From a bacterium 1xD42-87 (GTDB taxonomy: Bacteria; Bacillota; Clostridia; Lachnospirales; Lachnospiraceae): a stretch of DNA of 64,000 nucleotides. Both the position numbers and the translations under genes were made by a program. Position 1 is the stretch's first letter. Each line of letters opens with the position of its first letter. Below the pieces are notes generated by a model, which ran no database searches, was not told the origin of the DNA, and saw nothing but the letters and a program-made list of their open reading frames with translations. Of this stretch, positions 43,852 to 52,786 are shown in pieces. The DNA is taken from positions 41,197 to 105,196 of the forward strand of contig RAYM01000027.1 of assembly GCA_003611805.1 (NCBI GenBank), read 5' to 3'.

Positions 43852-45144
43852 TCACAACATTTCCCGCATTTTCCTTACAAGATACAGCGGCATATTTGTA
43901 ATATCTCCATCCTTCCGATAACCGCGTTTGGAAAAGCGGATCGCATATTCGGGCTGATGGTCGGCAATATATCTTTTGAACGACGGGGCGGATTTGTCTT
44001 CCCCGCCCTTCACTTCAATGGGAATGATCTCCGTGCCGTATTGCAGTACAAAATCAATTTCACTGTTTTTGTCGGAATAGTAACGGGGCTCGATCTCAAA
44101 CTGTCCCCGAAGCTGCTGCAGGCAATAATTTTCAGTCAGAGGTCCTTTGAACTGGTAGTCTGCCTTTAACAAAATCGCACTGTTGTCAATACCCACCATA
44201 TGTTTGAGAAGCCCGGTATCAAAAACAAAAAGTTTAAACTGGTCCAGCCTGTCAAACGCCGAAAGCGGATGCTCCGTTTTGGAGACATTATAAACGCGTC
44301 CCAGCATACCGGCTGATACGAGCCATTCGATCGCCTCCTCAAAATCACGCGCCCTGCCGCCTTCGCGGACTACACCGTACATAAACTTCTCGTTGGGCTT
44401 TGCAAGCTGCGCCACGATGCTGCGGAAGACCATGAGAATGCGTCCGCTGTTTACCTTGCCGTTGTGTTTGGAGAAATCATTTTCATAGACTTCTATCAGT
44501 TCATGCTGTATCCGGGAAACTTTCATCGGATCCCGGTGTTTAACCCATGAATCCACGCATTCCGGCATACCGCCGATGATCAGATAGTTGTTGTACGCCT
44601 CAAGCAGACGGCTGTGGAAAATATCCTCGATCTGCTGATTTTTCCGAATGTTCACGTAGTAATCATAGAGAACCGGAACAACCGCATCCAGAAATTCGTC
44701 GAAAGTTAACGGAAAGACATCAAGCAGATTGACCATGCCGACCGGGTAAGATTTCGGCTTTGCAAGAAGCGTCCCCAACAGGCTGCCCGCCGCTATGACA
44801 TGATACTCGTTTGCCTTCTCTTTAAAATATTTCAACGTGTTCAGCGCCTCCGGGCATTCCTGAATCTCATCAAAAATTACCAGCGTTTTACCCGGAAGAA
44901 TTTTTTCTCCGCCAATCATGGAGAGAAGTTCAATAATCCTGTGGGGATTCTTGTTTGTTTCAAAGATAGACTTCAACTCATCCTCTTCGTCAAAGTTAAA
45001 ATAGACAAAGCTGTCATAACAGCTTTGCCCAAATTCTTTCATAAGCCACGTCTTACCGACCTGCCGCGCACCCTTCAACACCATGGGTTTTCTCTCCTCG
45101 CTGGCTTTCCAGTTTATCAAATCCCGAATGACATTGCGTCTCAT
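43852..45144 (-). CDS. AAA family ATPase with DUF4143 domain
   Basis: 430 residues. Walker A GARQVGKTW (25-33); Walker B LVIFDEIQECP; a sensor-like GSLLGTLL; and a C-terminal DUF4143 region (YYSDKNSEIDFVLQYGTEIIPIEVKGGE) with a PD-(D/E)XK-like IDF...EVK pattern. Such proteins are abundant and mobile in gut Clostridia and Bacteroides, and their physiological role is unknown. AGAAGGGGG lies before the start. It is not obviously part of the glycan locus and may be an accessory insertion. Upstream is an exact 32-bp-periodic repeat array overlapping its promoter. Confidence 0.9.
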   Translation of the reverse strand: MRRNVIRDLINWKASEERKPMVLKGARQVGKTWLMKEFGQSCYDSFVYFNFDEEDELKSIFETNKNPHRIIELLSMIGGEKILPGKTLVIFDEIQECPEALNTLKYFKEKANEYHVIAAGSLLGTLLAKPKSYPVGMVNLLDVFPLTFDEFLDAVVPVLYDYYVNIRKNQQIEDIFHSRLLEAYNNYLIIGGMPECVDSWVKHRDPMKVSRIQHELIEVYENDFSKHNGKVNSGRILMVFRSIVAQLAKPNEKFMYGVVREGGRARDFEEAIEWLVSAGMLGRVYNVSKTEHPLSAFDRLDQFKLFVFDTGLLKHMVGIDNSAILLKADYQFKGPLTENYCLQQLRGQFEIEPRYYSDKNSEIDFVLQYGTEIIPIEVKGGEDKSAPSFKRYIADHQPEYAIRFSKRGYRKDGDITNMPLYLVRKMREML

Positions 45145-45173
45145 GGAATACCCCCTTCTATGTGTCCAAAAAC

Positions 45174-45202
45174 AGTATTACACATTTTTCCAGGGTTTTC
45201 AA
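45174..45202 (-). promoter_or_regulatory. Promoter for the DUF4143 ATPase gene
   Basis: Minus-strand TTGAAA (45197-45202), 17-nt spacer, AATACT (45174-45179) preceded by TGT. The spacer coincides with the first repeat unit (ACACATTTTTC box at 45180-45190), so a protein that binds the boxes would contact or block RNA polymerase. Confidence 0.55.
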
Positions 45203-45286
45203 TTATATTTTACACATTTTTCTGCGTTTTTCGACGCGGATTTACACATTTTTCTAGAGTTTTCAGCAAAAATCGACACATTTTTC
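45180..45286. repeat. Four ACACATTTTTC boxes with an exact 32-bp period
   Basis: Boxes at 45180-45190, 45212-45222, 45244-45254 and 45276-45286 are identical 11-mers spaced exactly 32 bp. The first three units also share TTTTC at positions 17-21 of the unit. T- or A-tracts occur about every 10-11 bp across the array (for example 45185-45189, 45196-45199, 45208-45211, 45217-45221, 45227-45231), which predicts DNA bending. The array covers most of the 201-nt gap between the ATPase gene and the ChbG gene. Confidence 0.85.
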
Positions 45287-45345
45287 CACAAATATGGTCA
45301 ACAGCGCCATCCTTTCGCAGTCAGCCGCTTTCACAGACACAGCTG

Positions 45346-46275
45346 TCACCACTTCACGCCAAGCACCGCCTCTTTCTCCACGTGCCGGTCCCCGCGGAGA
45401 TAAAAATCCTCCGCCGCCTCCTTCGCAATCTCGGGGGTGACTTCTTCCGGCAGGGTGATGCCCGGATGAAAGAGAATTTCCAGCGTTCTCCCGTCGCGCT
45501 CCGCCTTGCGCATCATTTTCCCGTAAAGCCTTTCTATTCTTTCCCGGTCCATCCGACCGCTCATCACAAGCCCCCAGAGATACATCTGGCTCATCCCGTT
45601 CGCCTTGCAGAAACGGTCCGCCTTATGGGAATAAAGGGATAAGAGTCTGTTTTTCACAAAGTTCACAGGGCGGTATGTTTTATAAAGTGACACATCTGTC
45701 AGGAATACGCCCAACACCTCTTTGGAATTGCGGATATATTCTAACGGATACCCTCCCTCGCGCACCGCTTCCAGAACCGCCTCCCACACAACGGGAATCA
45801 TGTGGGCGTGCTGGTGGCTGTCGATCCGAAGCCCCTTCTGCCTGCAGGAAACGCCGCTTTCGGCTGCGATTTTCATACACTTTTGGACAGCGCCCTGCGC
45901 CTTCGCAAGCTGCGCGCTGATTTCACATTTTAACTGCGCCTTAACCTTCTTTCTTTTCCAGGGCAGATAAGACGCCGCAAAAAGCCCGCCCCAGCCAAGA
46001 CCCATCAGGTCACTGCCCGGCTTTGTCAGTTCAGGCGTTTTGTCTCTCCCTGCCAGACTTCTTCCCTCCACAAAATCCAGATGTACTGACATAAGCGGCA
46101 AAAACGGAAGTTTCGGTATCGCCCCATAAAGCAGTTCCATGCACTCCCCAAAGCAGCCCATATTTGGCACAATACTGATACTGTCAAGTCTGCCTGCCCG
46201 CATACACTCCAGCATGTCTTTGGATGTATTTATGGTCAGCGCATAATCGTCAGCGTGAATATCCGGTTTACTCAT
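45346..46275 (-). CDS. ChbG/HpnK (YdjC) family deacetylase
   Basis: 309 residues. Metal-binding motifs: HADDYALT near the N-terminus and SHQHAHMIP in the middle, both typical of the family, which deacetylates N-acetylated sugars or diacetylchitobiose. Here it probably acts on an amino-sugar-containing lipid precursor or polymer. It overlaps the upstream membrane protein gene by 8 nt, so it is translationally coupled and the last gene of the ugd operon. Confidence 0.88.
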   Translation of the reverse strand: MSKPDIHADDYALTINTSKDMLECMRAGRLDSISIVPNMGCFGECMELLYGAIPKLPFLPLMSVHLDFVEGRSLAGRDKTPELTKPGSDLMGLGWGGLFAASYLPWKRKKVKAQLKCEISAQLAKAQGAVQKCMKIAAESGVSCRQKGLRIDSHQHAHMIPVVWEAVLEAVREGGYPLEYIRNSKEVLGVFLTDVSLYKTYRPVNFVKNRLLSLYSHKADRFCKANGMSQMYLWGLVMSGRMDRERIERLYGKMMRKAERDGRTLEILFHPGITLPEEVTPEIAKEAAEDFYLRGDRHVEKEAVLGVKW

Positions 46276-48004
46276 GCCGAAATCCCTCCCGAAAACTCTC
46301 TCCCCTCAGACGGAGCGCGTTAAGCTGATTGCCCTGCGACGTGGCCGGAAAGGCGGCATAGCCGATCAAATCCCCCTCTGTCGGCATCCAGATATGCACG
46401 CCGTCCACAGGGTACTGCTCTGCCGGCCATGCCAAATAATCCGGCTGCCTGACAAAATCTTTCGCCTCCATCTCAGGAATTTTGAAAATCCTCGCCCCGT
46501 ATTGCAGCAGAAAAACCGCCATGACTGCCACCACCGCCACACGCAGCGTCTTTTCCCGCACCGGGCGTGCTTCCACTCCTGCCGCCAATGCCGCATGATC
46601 TTCGTTGGAAGTTCCAAAAGCCCAACCGCTCAGACCCGTCGCGGCTCCAAGTGTCAGCGCCACAACCGTATAGATATACAGCCCGCCGTAACGCATATGG
46701 GGCGCGGTCACCAGCCAGAAAACCAAATTCACAATCCCTGTGCCCAAAAGAGCTGCCCAGACATATTCTTTACTGCGAAGGCGTTGTACTAGCAGGTATA
46801 AAATCACGGGTATACAGACCACCCCCGCCACAATCACAACACGATTCCCCACTTCCTGCGCCAAAAACCATCTGGGGATCCATCCCAAAAAGGAATTGTC
46901 ATATTCCGCCGCCTTGTTGATGCCCCTTGCAAACATCTTGATATCCAGACTGTCCTTCATAAGCACCTCTTTGTCCATCTTCCAGTCCAGGTTAAACAAA
47001 TCCAGTCCGCCATATGGATAAACAAGATAGCCGGAAATTATCACATTGCGTATCAGATAAGGAATTAATATGAAAATCCCCGCCGCCACATGGGTTAAAA
47101 CAGCTTTTCCATGTTTCTCCCTGATAAACAGATAGAGCGGGTACAACGCCAGAACAACAACCGGCGCGGCGGAAAGTTTCACCGTTGCGGCATACACGCC
47201 GACAAGGCACAGCCAGCCGTACATCTCGCCGTCCTCCCTTCCGCTCTCCCAAAACTCGCTCCATTTAATTAAAATATAGAGAACCAGAAGCATTGCCAGG
47301 ATATCCGTGCCGGAGGACGCCATATCATATCGCATCTGCACCACAAAAATCACCATCACGCATTTCAGGAAATCCGAGGTCCGCAGGCTTTTCTCTCCCC
47401 ACAGGCGGATGGTGGCGCATACATAGATAAGCGCCGTCAGACAAAAGAAACCGTTCAGGCTGTGTACCGACTGCCCTACGAGCCATCCCAGACTGAAAAG
47501 CGCCTGCAAGGACATGAACGCGCTGTTATATGCCAACCGCATATGGAGATTTCCAAGTCCCGGAACAACGCCGTATTCCTCTATCCATCGGATCGCCTGC
47601 GCGTGGTATAGCCCGGTATCGTACTGACCGGGGCTGCGTGTTGTCCAGATCAGCGTAAGGAAAAAGCAGAACAGAATTGCCGCAATCCGCCAGGCGGCGG
47701 GTCTTTCCCATGTGCAGCCCGGAAAAAGCGCGGCAGGTCTTTTTTGCCGGAAACGCCGAAATAGCCACACCAGAAATAAAAGAATGCCCGCCATGCCGAG
47801 AATGGTGTCGGCAATACCCGCCACTTTATAAAAGAGACTGAAAAGCTGGGCATAAATAGTTAAAGCAATAAGTCCTGTCACAATATAAACATCGGGACGC
47901 CCCATCTCCCCAAAGCGGTTTCGATAAACGATGTCCGTAACCGCCTTTCCAAAGAGCAGAGCCGCCCCGCCGATCAGCGCCCATGAAAAAAGCACCATCA
48001 ACAT
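46268..48004 (-). CDS. Polytopic membrane protein (LIC_10190-like), possible glycosyltransferase or polymerase
   Basis: 578 residues with about thirteen helices and short soluble ends. SPGQYDTGLYHAQAIRWIEEYG early in the protein, followed by MRLAYNSAFMSLQALFSLG, resembles the LIC_10190 family of membrane proteins found in polysaccharide loci; this is from memory. An acidic residue in a Tyr-rich loop fits a GT-C-like or polymerase-like role. GGGGGTG precedes the start. It lies between the GtrB-like GT2 and ChbG genes. Confidence 0.72.
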   Translation of the reverse strand: MLMVLFSWALIGGAALLFGKAVTDIVYRNRFGEMGRPDVYIVTGLIALTIYAQLFSLFYKVAGIADTILGMAGILLFLVWLFRRFRQKRPAALFPGCTWERPAAWRIAAILFCFFLTLIWTTRSPGQYDTGLYHAQAIRWIEEYGVVPGLGNLHMRLAYNSAFMSLQALFSLGWLVGQSVHSLNGFFCLTALIYVCATIRLWGEKSLRTSDFLKCVMVIFVVQMRYDMASSGTDILAMLLVLYILIKWSEFWESGREDGEMYGWLCLVGVYAATVKLSAAPVVVLALYPLYLFIREKHGKAVLTHVAAGIFILIPYLIRNVIISGYLVYPYGGLDLFNLDWKMDKEVLMKDSLDIKMFARGINKAAEYDNSFLGWIPRWFLAQEVGNRVVIVAGVVCIPVILYLLVQRLRSKEYVWAALLGTGIVNLVFWLVTAPHMRYGGLYIYTVVALTLGAATGLSGWAFGTSNEDHAALAAGVEARPVREKTLRVAVVAVMAVFLLQYGARIFKIPEMEAKDFVRQPDYLAWPAEQYPVDGVHIWMPTEGDLIGYAAFPATSQGNQLNALRLRGESFREGFRHE

Positions 48005-48040
48005 ATCAGCACCCCCATACCAGCCATAGTCTTTCTTTTC

Positions 48041-49030
48041 CTACTCACTTTCCCCTCCGTCATCTTCACGCCATACGAGCGTGTCAATGATGTAACGGGG
48101 TCTGTGTTTGGTTTCCATATAAATCTTGCCCACATACTCCCCGATAATTCCCAGTGACAGAAGCGTGATCCCACCGATAACAAGCGACACGATCAGAGTC
48201 GTGGTGTAGCCCGGCACATTGTTCCCTCTCGCCCAGTCCACCAGTCCGATCACGCACATCACCACACTGAACAGAAACATCAGAAAGCCGAGACCGCCGA
48301 TCAGTCTGAGCGGGCGCACACTCATGGAGGTAATGCCATCCAGCGCCAACGTCATCATCTTGCTGAGCGTATATTTGGAATGCCCCGCCTCTCTTGCCTT
48401 TACATCGAAATACACCACGTCGGAAGGAAATCCCATGGTGGGGATCAGCCCGCGCAGAAACAGATTTGCCTCCTTGTATTCTGACAGCGCGTCAAGCGCC
48501 TTCTTAGACATCAGACGGTAGTCCGCATGGTTTGTCATAACCGTGCTGCCCAGCATGTGCATCAGCTTATAGTAAGCGGTCGCCGTGGCCTTCTTAAAGA
48601 AGCCGTCGGAATGCCGGTCGTTGCGCACGCCATAGACCACCTCGCAGCCATCCATGTAACATGCCAGAAACGAATCCAGAGCTTCAATATCCTGCTGTAA
48701 ATCCGCGTCAATGGTCACCACCACATCCGCATACTTTCTCGCCGTCATCATCCCTGCCAGAATCGCGCTCTGGTGACCGTAATTTCCCGCAAGGCTCACC
48801 ACGGAAAACCGCCTGTCCTTCGTCGCAAGGCCATGAAGCAGCTGCAAGGTCTTATCCTTACTGCCGTCATTGACAAACATAACTTTAGAGCCCTTCGCTA
48901 TCTTTTCCTCCCGCTCCAGACGGGACAGCTTTTCTCCCATAACAGAGGCGGTTTTCTCCACCACTTCCTCCTCGTTATAGCATGGCACTACCAGATATAA
49001 AACTGGAATCTCTCTCTTTTTTTCTGTCAT
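48041..49030 (-). CDS. GtrB-like family 2 glycosyltransferase (bactoprenyl-phosphate sugar synthase)
   Basis: 329 residues from the ATG at 49030, which has GAGGA upstream; the frame is open to 49096. GT-A motifs: YLVVPCYNEEEVV; TIDADLQQDIEAL (DAD); LRGLIPTMGFPSDVVYF; and two C-terminal membrane helices (LIGGLGFLMFLFSVVMCVIG and the following segment). This is the dolichol-phosphate-glucosyl/GtrB type that puts a sugar on undecaprenyl phosphate. Together with GtrA and the GT-C-like proteins it supplies sugars for side-chain addition. Third gene of the ugd operon. Confidence 0.9.
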   Translation of the reverse strand: MTEKKREIPVLYLVVPCYNEEEVVEKTASVMGEKLSRLEREEKIAKGSKVMFVNDGSKDKTLQLLHGLATKDRRFSVVSLAGNYGHQSAILAGMMTARKYADVVVTIDADLQQDIEALDSFLACYMDGCEVVYGVRNDRHSDGFFKKATATAYYKLMHMLGSTVMTNHADYRLMSKKALDALSEYKEANLFLRGLIPTMGFPSDVVYFDVKAREAGHSKYTLSKMMTLALDGITSMSVRPLRLIGGLGFLMFLFSVVMCVIGLVDWARGNNVPGYTTTLIVSLVIGGITLLSLGIIGEYVGKIYMETKHRPRYIIDTLVWREDDGGESE

Positions 49031-49096
49031 CTGCCGTTTTTCCTCGCAATTGATATCGTTGTTGCCGGATTTATACGCTCCTGCCAGCCTGCACAA

Positions 49097-50092
49097 TCAA
49101 CATTTATAATAATTCCGATACCAGTCCACAAATTTCTGCAATCCTTCCTCGATGGAAGTATCCGGCTTGAAGTCATAATCCCGCATCAGCTCCGTAACGT
49201 CCGCATATGTCTGGTATACGTCGCCGGGCTGCATGGGCAGATACTCCTTCTTCGCCTCCATGCCAAGACAGCGCTCCAGCGTCTCTATATAATCCATCAG
49301 CTTCACAGGCTTATTATTGCCGATATTGTAAAGCTTATAGAACGCGCCTTTCTCGTTTTTTTCAGGCGGATTGCAGAGAATATTTTCCACACCCCGCACG
49401 ATATCGTCGATATAGGTGAAATCCCGCATCATATCGCCCCTGTTATAAACCTGAATCGGCTCTCCCGCAAGGATTTTTTTTGTAAATTTAAAATACGCCA
49501 TATCCGGCCTGCCAAACGGACCGTAAACTGTAAAAAAGCGAAGCCCCGTCGCAGGAATCGCAAAAAGCTTACTGTACGCGTGCGCCATCAGCTCGTTGGA
49601 TTTCTTCGTCGCCGCATAGAGGCTTACCGGCTCATCCACTTTATCCTCTGTGGAAAAGGGCACTTTCTCATTCCCGCCGTAAACGGAACTGGACGAAGCG
49701 TACACCAGATGCTCCACCGGAAAATAACGGCACCCCTCCAGAATATGGAAAAATCCCATCATATTGGACTCCATATAGGCGGACGGATTGTCTATGCTGT
49801 AACGGACGCCCGCCTGCGCCCCCAGATTCACTACAATATCCGGTCTGTATTCCTGAAACACCCGGAACACGTCCGCATTGTCCGCCAGATCGCCTTTGAC
49901 AAACGTGTATTTGTCATAATAGTACAGCTTCGCCAGCCGGTCCTCCTTCAGACTCACGTCATAGTAGTCGTTCATATTGTCAAAACCGATCACCCGCGCG
50001 CCTTTCTCCAGAAGGCTTTTGGATAAATGAAATCCGATAAAACCGGCTCCGCCGGTAATCAGATATGTCTTTGAGGGATCTAATTCTTTCAC
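49097..50092 (-). CDS. UDP-glucuronate 4-epimerase-like NAD-dependent epimerase
   Basis: 331 residues from a GTG at 50092, chosen because AAAGGAG lies five nucleotides upstream and because an ATG at 50137 would overlap ugd by 26 nt. GGAGFIG near residues 14-20; VYASSSSVYGGN with the catalytic Ser/Thr region; YAATKK (YxxxK); RFFTVYGPFGRPDMAYFKF, typical of UDP-glucuronate 4-epimerases. It would turn UDP-GlcA into UDP-GalA, using the product of the neighbouring ugd gene. It lies 19 nt downstream of ugd. Confidence 0.9.
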   Translation of the reverse strand: MKELDPSKTYLITGGAGFIGFHLSKSLLEKGARVIGFDNMNDYYDVSLKEDRLAKLYYYDKYTFVKGDLADNADVFRVFQEYRPDIVVNLGAQAGVRYSIDNPSAYMESNMMGFFHILEGCRYFPVEHLVYASSSSVYGGNEKVPFSTEDKVDEPVSLYAATKKSNELMAHAYSKLFAIPATGLRFFTVYGPFGRPDMAYFKFTKKILAGEPIQVYNRGDMMRDFTYIDDIVRGVENILCNPPEKNEKGAFYKLYNIGNNKPVKLMDYIETLERCLGMEAKKEYLPMQPGDVYQTYADVTELMRDYDFKPDTSIEEGLQKFVDWYRNYYKC

Positions 50093-50111
50093 AGCCGCTC
50101 CTTTCCGCCTC

Positions 50112-51422
50112 TTACCGCCCGATACTGTAATATTCAATTCCCGCTTCCTTCATCCGTTTCACGTCAAAGACGTTGCGTCCGTCATATACAAGTGGGATGC
50201 GCATCTGCTCCTTAAAGGTTTCCGGCTGCAGTGAACGGATCTGCTCCCACTCCGTAAACACGAAGCAGATATTGGCGTCCTTAAGCGTCTCCTCCGGCGT
50301 TTCCGAATAGGCAATGGAACCTCTGCCGACCGCTCCTTCGGGATATACTTTGCGGAAGTTATCCGCCGCTACAGGGTCGTAAGCGACGACCTGCGCGCCG
50401 TTCTCCAGAAGCAGCTTCACATTTTCCAGAGCGGGCGCCTCCCTGAGATCGTCCGTTCCCGGCTTAAATGCCAGCCCCAGAACTGCCACCTTGAGCCCCT
50501 CAAAAGTAATCATACGCTTGCACGCCTTCTGGTAAAGTCTCGTTTTCTGCATGGCGTTCACATCCACCGCGGCTTCCACAGTCTTAAGCTGGTAGCCATA
50601 CTGCCCCGCCAGATATTTGAGCGCCTTGGTATCCTTTGGGAAACAGCTTCCGCCGTATCCGATTCCCGCCTTCAGGAAATTCGCGCCGATTCTGGCATCG
50701 TAGCTCATGCCCTCCGCCACCGCGTCAATATCAGCCCCCACCAGCTCGCACAGATTCGCGATATCGTTCATATAGGAGATTTTCAGCGCCAGAAAATCGT
50801 TGCATGCATATTTAATCATCTCCGCAGACCGCCTGTTCACCGACACAATGGGCAGATCGAAAGGCTCGTAAATTTTCTTTAAAAGCGCTTCCGCCTCCCT
50901 GCTCTCCGTACCGATAATGATCCGCGCCGCATGGAGGGTGTCGCGCACCGCAGAGCCCTGCGCCAGAAACTCAGGGTTGGAAGCCACCTCCACCTTCACG
51001 TCCCGCGTCAGGAAATCGTGGATAAACTGCTCCACTTTATCGTTCGTGCCGACAGGCACCGTAGATTTTACAACCACCAGACAGTCCCTCTCCACTGACT
51101 CCGCGATCTGCCGCGAAACCGTAGCGATATAATTGAGGTTGGCGGAGCCGTCCGGCTGTTCGGGTGTGCCCACCCCAATAAAAATGGCGTCCTTATCCCG
51201 GTAAGCCGATGCATAGTCCGTGGTATAGTGAAGCCGTCCCTCCGCGTTGTTCTTCCGCATCAGCTCCTCAAGACCCTCCTCAAAGATAGGGCTGTTTCCC
51301 GCCTCCATCATTTTTACTTTCTTTTCGTCCACATCCACGCATGTAACATCATGCCCTTTTTCCGCAAAACACACGCCTGCCACCAGACCTACGTATCCGG
51401 TTCCTGCCACCGCAATTCTCAT
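50112..51422 (-). CDS. ugd: UDP-glucose 6-dehydrogenase
   Basis: 436 residues. NAD-binding GTGYVGLVAGVCFAEKGHDV; VKSTVPVGT; EFLAQGSAVRD; catalytic Cys260 in GYGGSCFPKDT with K204 and N208 in the KYACNDF helix. The enzyme oxidises UDP-glucose to UDP-glucuronate. It is the first gene of a five-gene unit (ugd, epimerase, GtrB-like GT2, membrane protein, ChbG), which argues for a uronic-acid-containing surface polymer. A hairpin (AGCCGC...GCGGCT) lies just upstream of the gene. Confidence 0.95.
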   Translation of the reverse strand: MRIAVAGTGYVGLVAGVCFAEKGHDVTCVDVDEKKVKMMEAGNSPIFEEGLEELMRKNNAEGRLHYTTDYASAYRDKDAIFIGVGTPEQPDGSANLNYIATVSRQIAESVERDCLVVVKSTVPVGTNDKVEQFIHDFLTRDVKVEVASNPEFLAQGSAVRDTLHAARIIIGTESREAEALLKKIYEPFDLPIVSVNRRSAEMIKYACNDFLALKISYMNDIANLCELVGADIDAVAEGMSYDARIGANFLKAGIGYGGSCFPKDTKALKYLAGQYGYQLKTVEAAVDVNAMQKTRLYQKACKRMITFEGLKVAVLGLAFKPGTDDLREAPALENVKLLLENGAQVVAYDPVAADNFRKVYPEGAVGRGSIAYSETPEETLKDANICFVFTEWEQIRSLQPETFKEQMRIPLVYDGRNVFDVKRMKEAGIEYYSIGR

Positions 51423-51564
51423 AATCCGTTACCGTATCCCTTTCCCAGCCGCATGCTATCCGTTCCTTGCGGCTATTACCTTCTACGTCTAAGTTTTCTA
51501 TCTTTGCCCTGACTGCCACGACTCCATTTCACGAAAGCACAAATATATATGCCTTTCTCGTTAC

Positions 51565-52503
51565 TCACAGTTTTTCCCCGCCGAACAGTTTCTTCACCTT
51601 CCGCACCGCCCGCTGCCCCAAAGTCGGTCCATGGTACCGGCGCGCTTTTTCCTCGTCAAACAAATCCTTTAAGTCGGGCTGAGCATTCACATAATCCCAC
51701 CAGAGGCTTCCCAGATTCGTGTCATAGCGTTTCCACGGCTTGTCCCCCGCATAGTGGATGACCGCCGGCGACCGCAGCGCCTCCCGCTCCTCTTCCTGCG
51801 TATAAATGCCTTCCGTGACAAACTGCCCGAAATCTTTGTCCTCCAGATATGCCAGCCGGTTATATTTCGGCGGAAGATAAGCGATAGCGCCCTGACAGGT
51901 GATATTCAGAATGTCCTGATCCTGATAGTAAAACCGCTCCCCAGTCAATTCGTGCCAGCGCGCGGCAAGCCCCCGTTCTCTGATCTCAGCCAGATTGAGA
52001 AGCGTAACGCCCGCGTTGATATAACCGCCCTTCATCCCCGAAAGCAGATACCAGTACGGTCTGCCGCTGTTCCACTCCCACTTGTCGGAGAGGTTCACCG
52101 CACCCTTAACGGCGGCGAGCGCCATTCCCTCCATGGGCGTCTCCCAGAGCGGCGCAAGGCTTTTCCTCACCAGCACGTCCGCGTCCATATAGAGAATTTT
52201 GTCTGTCTCCGGCAACAGCCCCGGCAGCGCCAGCCGCAGATACGTACCCGCTGAAATATCCCTCACCTGATAGGCATTCTCGTAAGGGTTTTCCGTACAG
52301 TGCATCACAAGCGTCGACTCCGAATCCCTTCTCTTTATAACCTGTTCCAACGGCTCCTGCACGTTCTCTGCGGCCTTCGTACAGACACAGTGAATCTCAA
52401 AATGCTCGCCCGGACTGCGGCTGTCAAGAAGAGAAGCTGCCGCCGCCTGCACCTGCGTCACTAAATTTTCATCAAAACAAAATACTACCCTCAGTGTTTC
52501 CAT
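51565..52503 (-). CDS. Family 8 glycosyltransferase
   Basis: 312 residues. VVFCFDENLVTQVQAAAASLL at the start; the metal-binding DxD in KILYMDADVLVRKS; NAGVTLLNL; YHGPTLGQRAVRKVKK at the C-terminus. GT8 enzymes transfer galactose or glucose from UDP-sugars. It is downstream of the 60-residue protein gene by 10 nt and is the second gene of that transcript. Confidence 0.9.
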   Translation of the reverse strand: METLRVVFCFDENLVTQVQAAAASLLDSRSPGEHFEIHCVCTKAAENVQEPLEQVIKRRDSESTLVMHCTENPYENAYQVRDISAGTYLRLALPGLLPETDKILYMDADVLVRKSLAPLWETPMEGMALAAVKGAVNLSDKWEWNSGRPYWYLLSGMKGGYINAGVTLLNLAEIRERGLAARWHELTGERFYYQDQDILNITCQGAIAYLPPKYNRLAYLEDKDFGQFVTEGIYTQEEEREALRSPAVIHYAGDKPWKRYDTNLGSLWWDYVNAQPDLKDLFDEEKARRYHGPTLGQRAVRKVKKLFGGEKL

Positions 52504-52513
52504 ACCCCTTAAA

Positions 52514-52696
52514 TTATTCTTTTATACGGTCAATCTCGGTAAGATTTACGCCGGAAGCTGACAGTATCACTTTTAAGTCTGTATATCTTTCTTTCATCGC
52601 CATATATACTTCAGAATCCTTTTCCGCCAGCATCATGTAACGCTGAATCCTTGAAAACTCTTCTACCGATATTTTCAGCATTTCACCTTCTGTCAT
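52514..52696 (-). CDS. Small hypothetical protein
   Basis: 60 residues beginning MTEGEMLKISVEEFSRIQRYMML, predicted helical and charged, no membrane segment or signal peptide. AAGGTG lies six nucleotides before the start and a good promoter is found 45-73 nt upstream, so this is probably a real leader gene of the GT8 transcript. I do not recognise a family. It could be a regulator or glycosyltransferase-associated peptide, but there is no evidence. Confidence 0.7.
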   Translation of the reverse strand: MTEGEMLKISVEEFSRIQRYMMLAEKDSEVYMAMKERYTDLKVILSASGVNLTEIDRIKE

Positions 52697-52740
52697 TTAC
52701 GCACCTTCTTTCTTTCAGTTATGACCCATATTACGGCATA

Positions 52741-52769
52741 AGTATATCACAACCCAGATGCAAAGTCTA
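52741..52769 (-). promoter_or_regulatory. Promoter for the small protein and GT8 genes
   Basis: Minus-strand TAGACT (52764-52769), 17-nt spacer, TATACT (52741-52746) preceded by TGA (extended -10). Confidence 0.65.
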
Positions 52770-52786
52770 TCGCATTGGCAGCACCC

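Noticed and set aside
45180..45286. CRISPR-like periodic repeats
   Set aside because: The conserved unit is only 11 bp, the period is 32 bp, inter-box sequence is partly conserved and there are no cas genes; it is better explained as an operator or bent-DNA array.
26496..49030. Phage serotype-conversion (gtr) cassette
   Set aside because: GtrA-, GtrB- and GtrII-like genes are spread over more than 20 kb between unrelated glycan genes, with no integrase, att site or phage gene seen.
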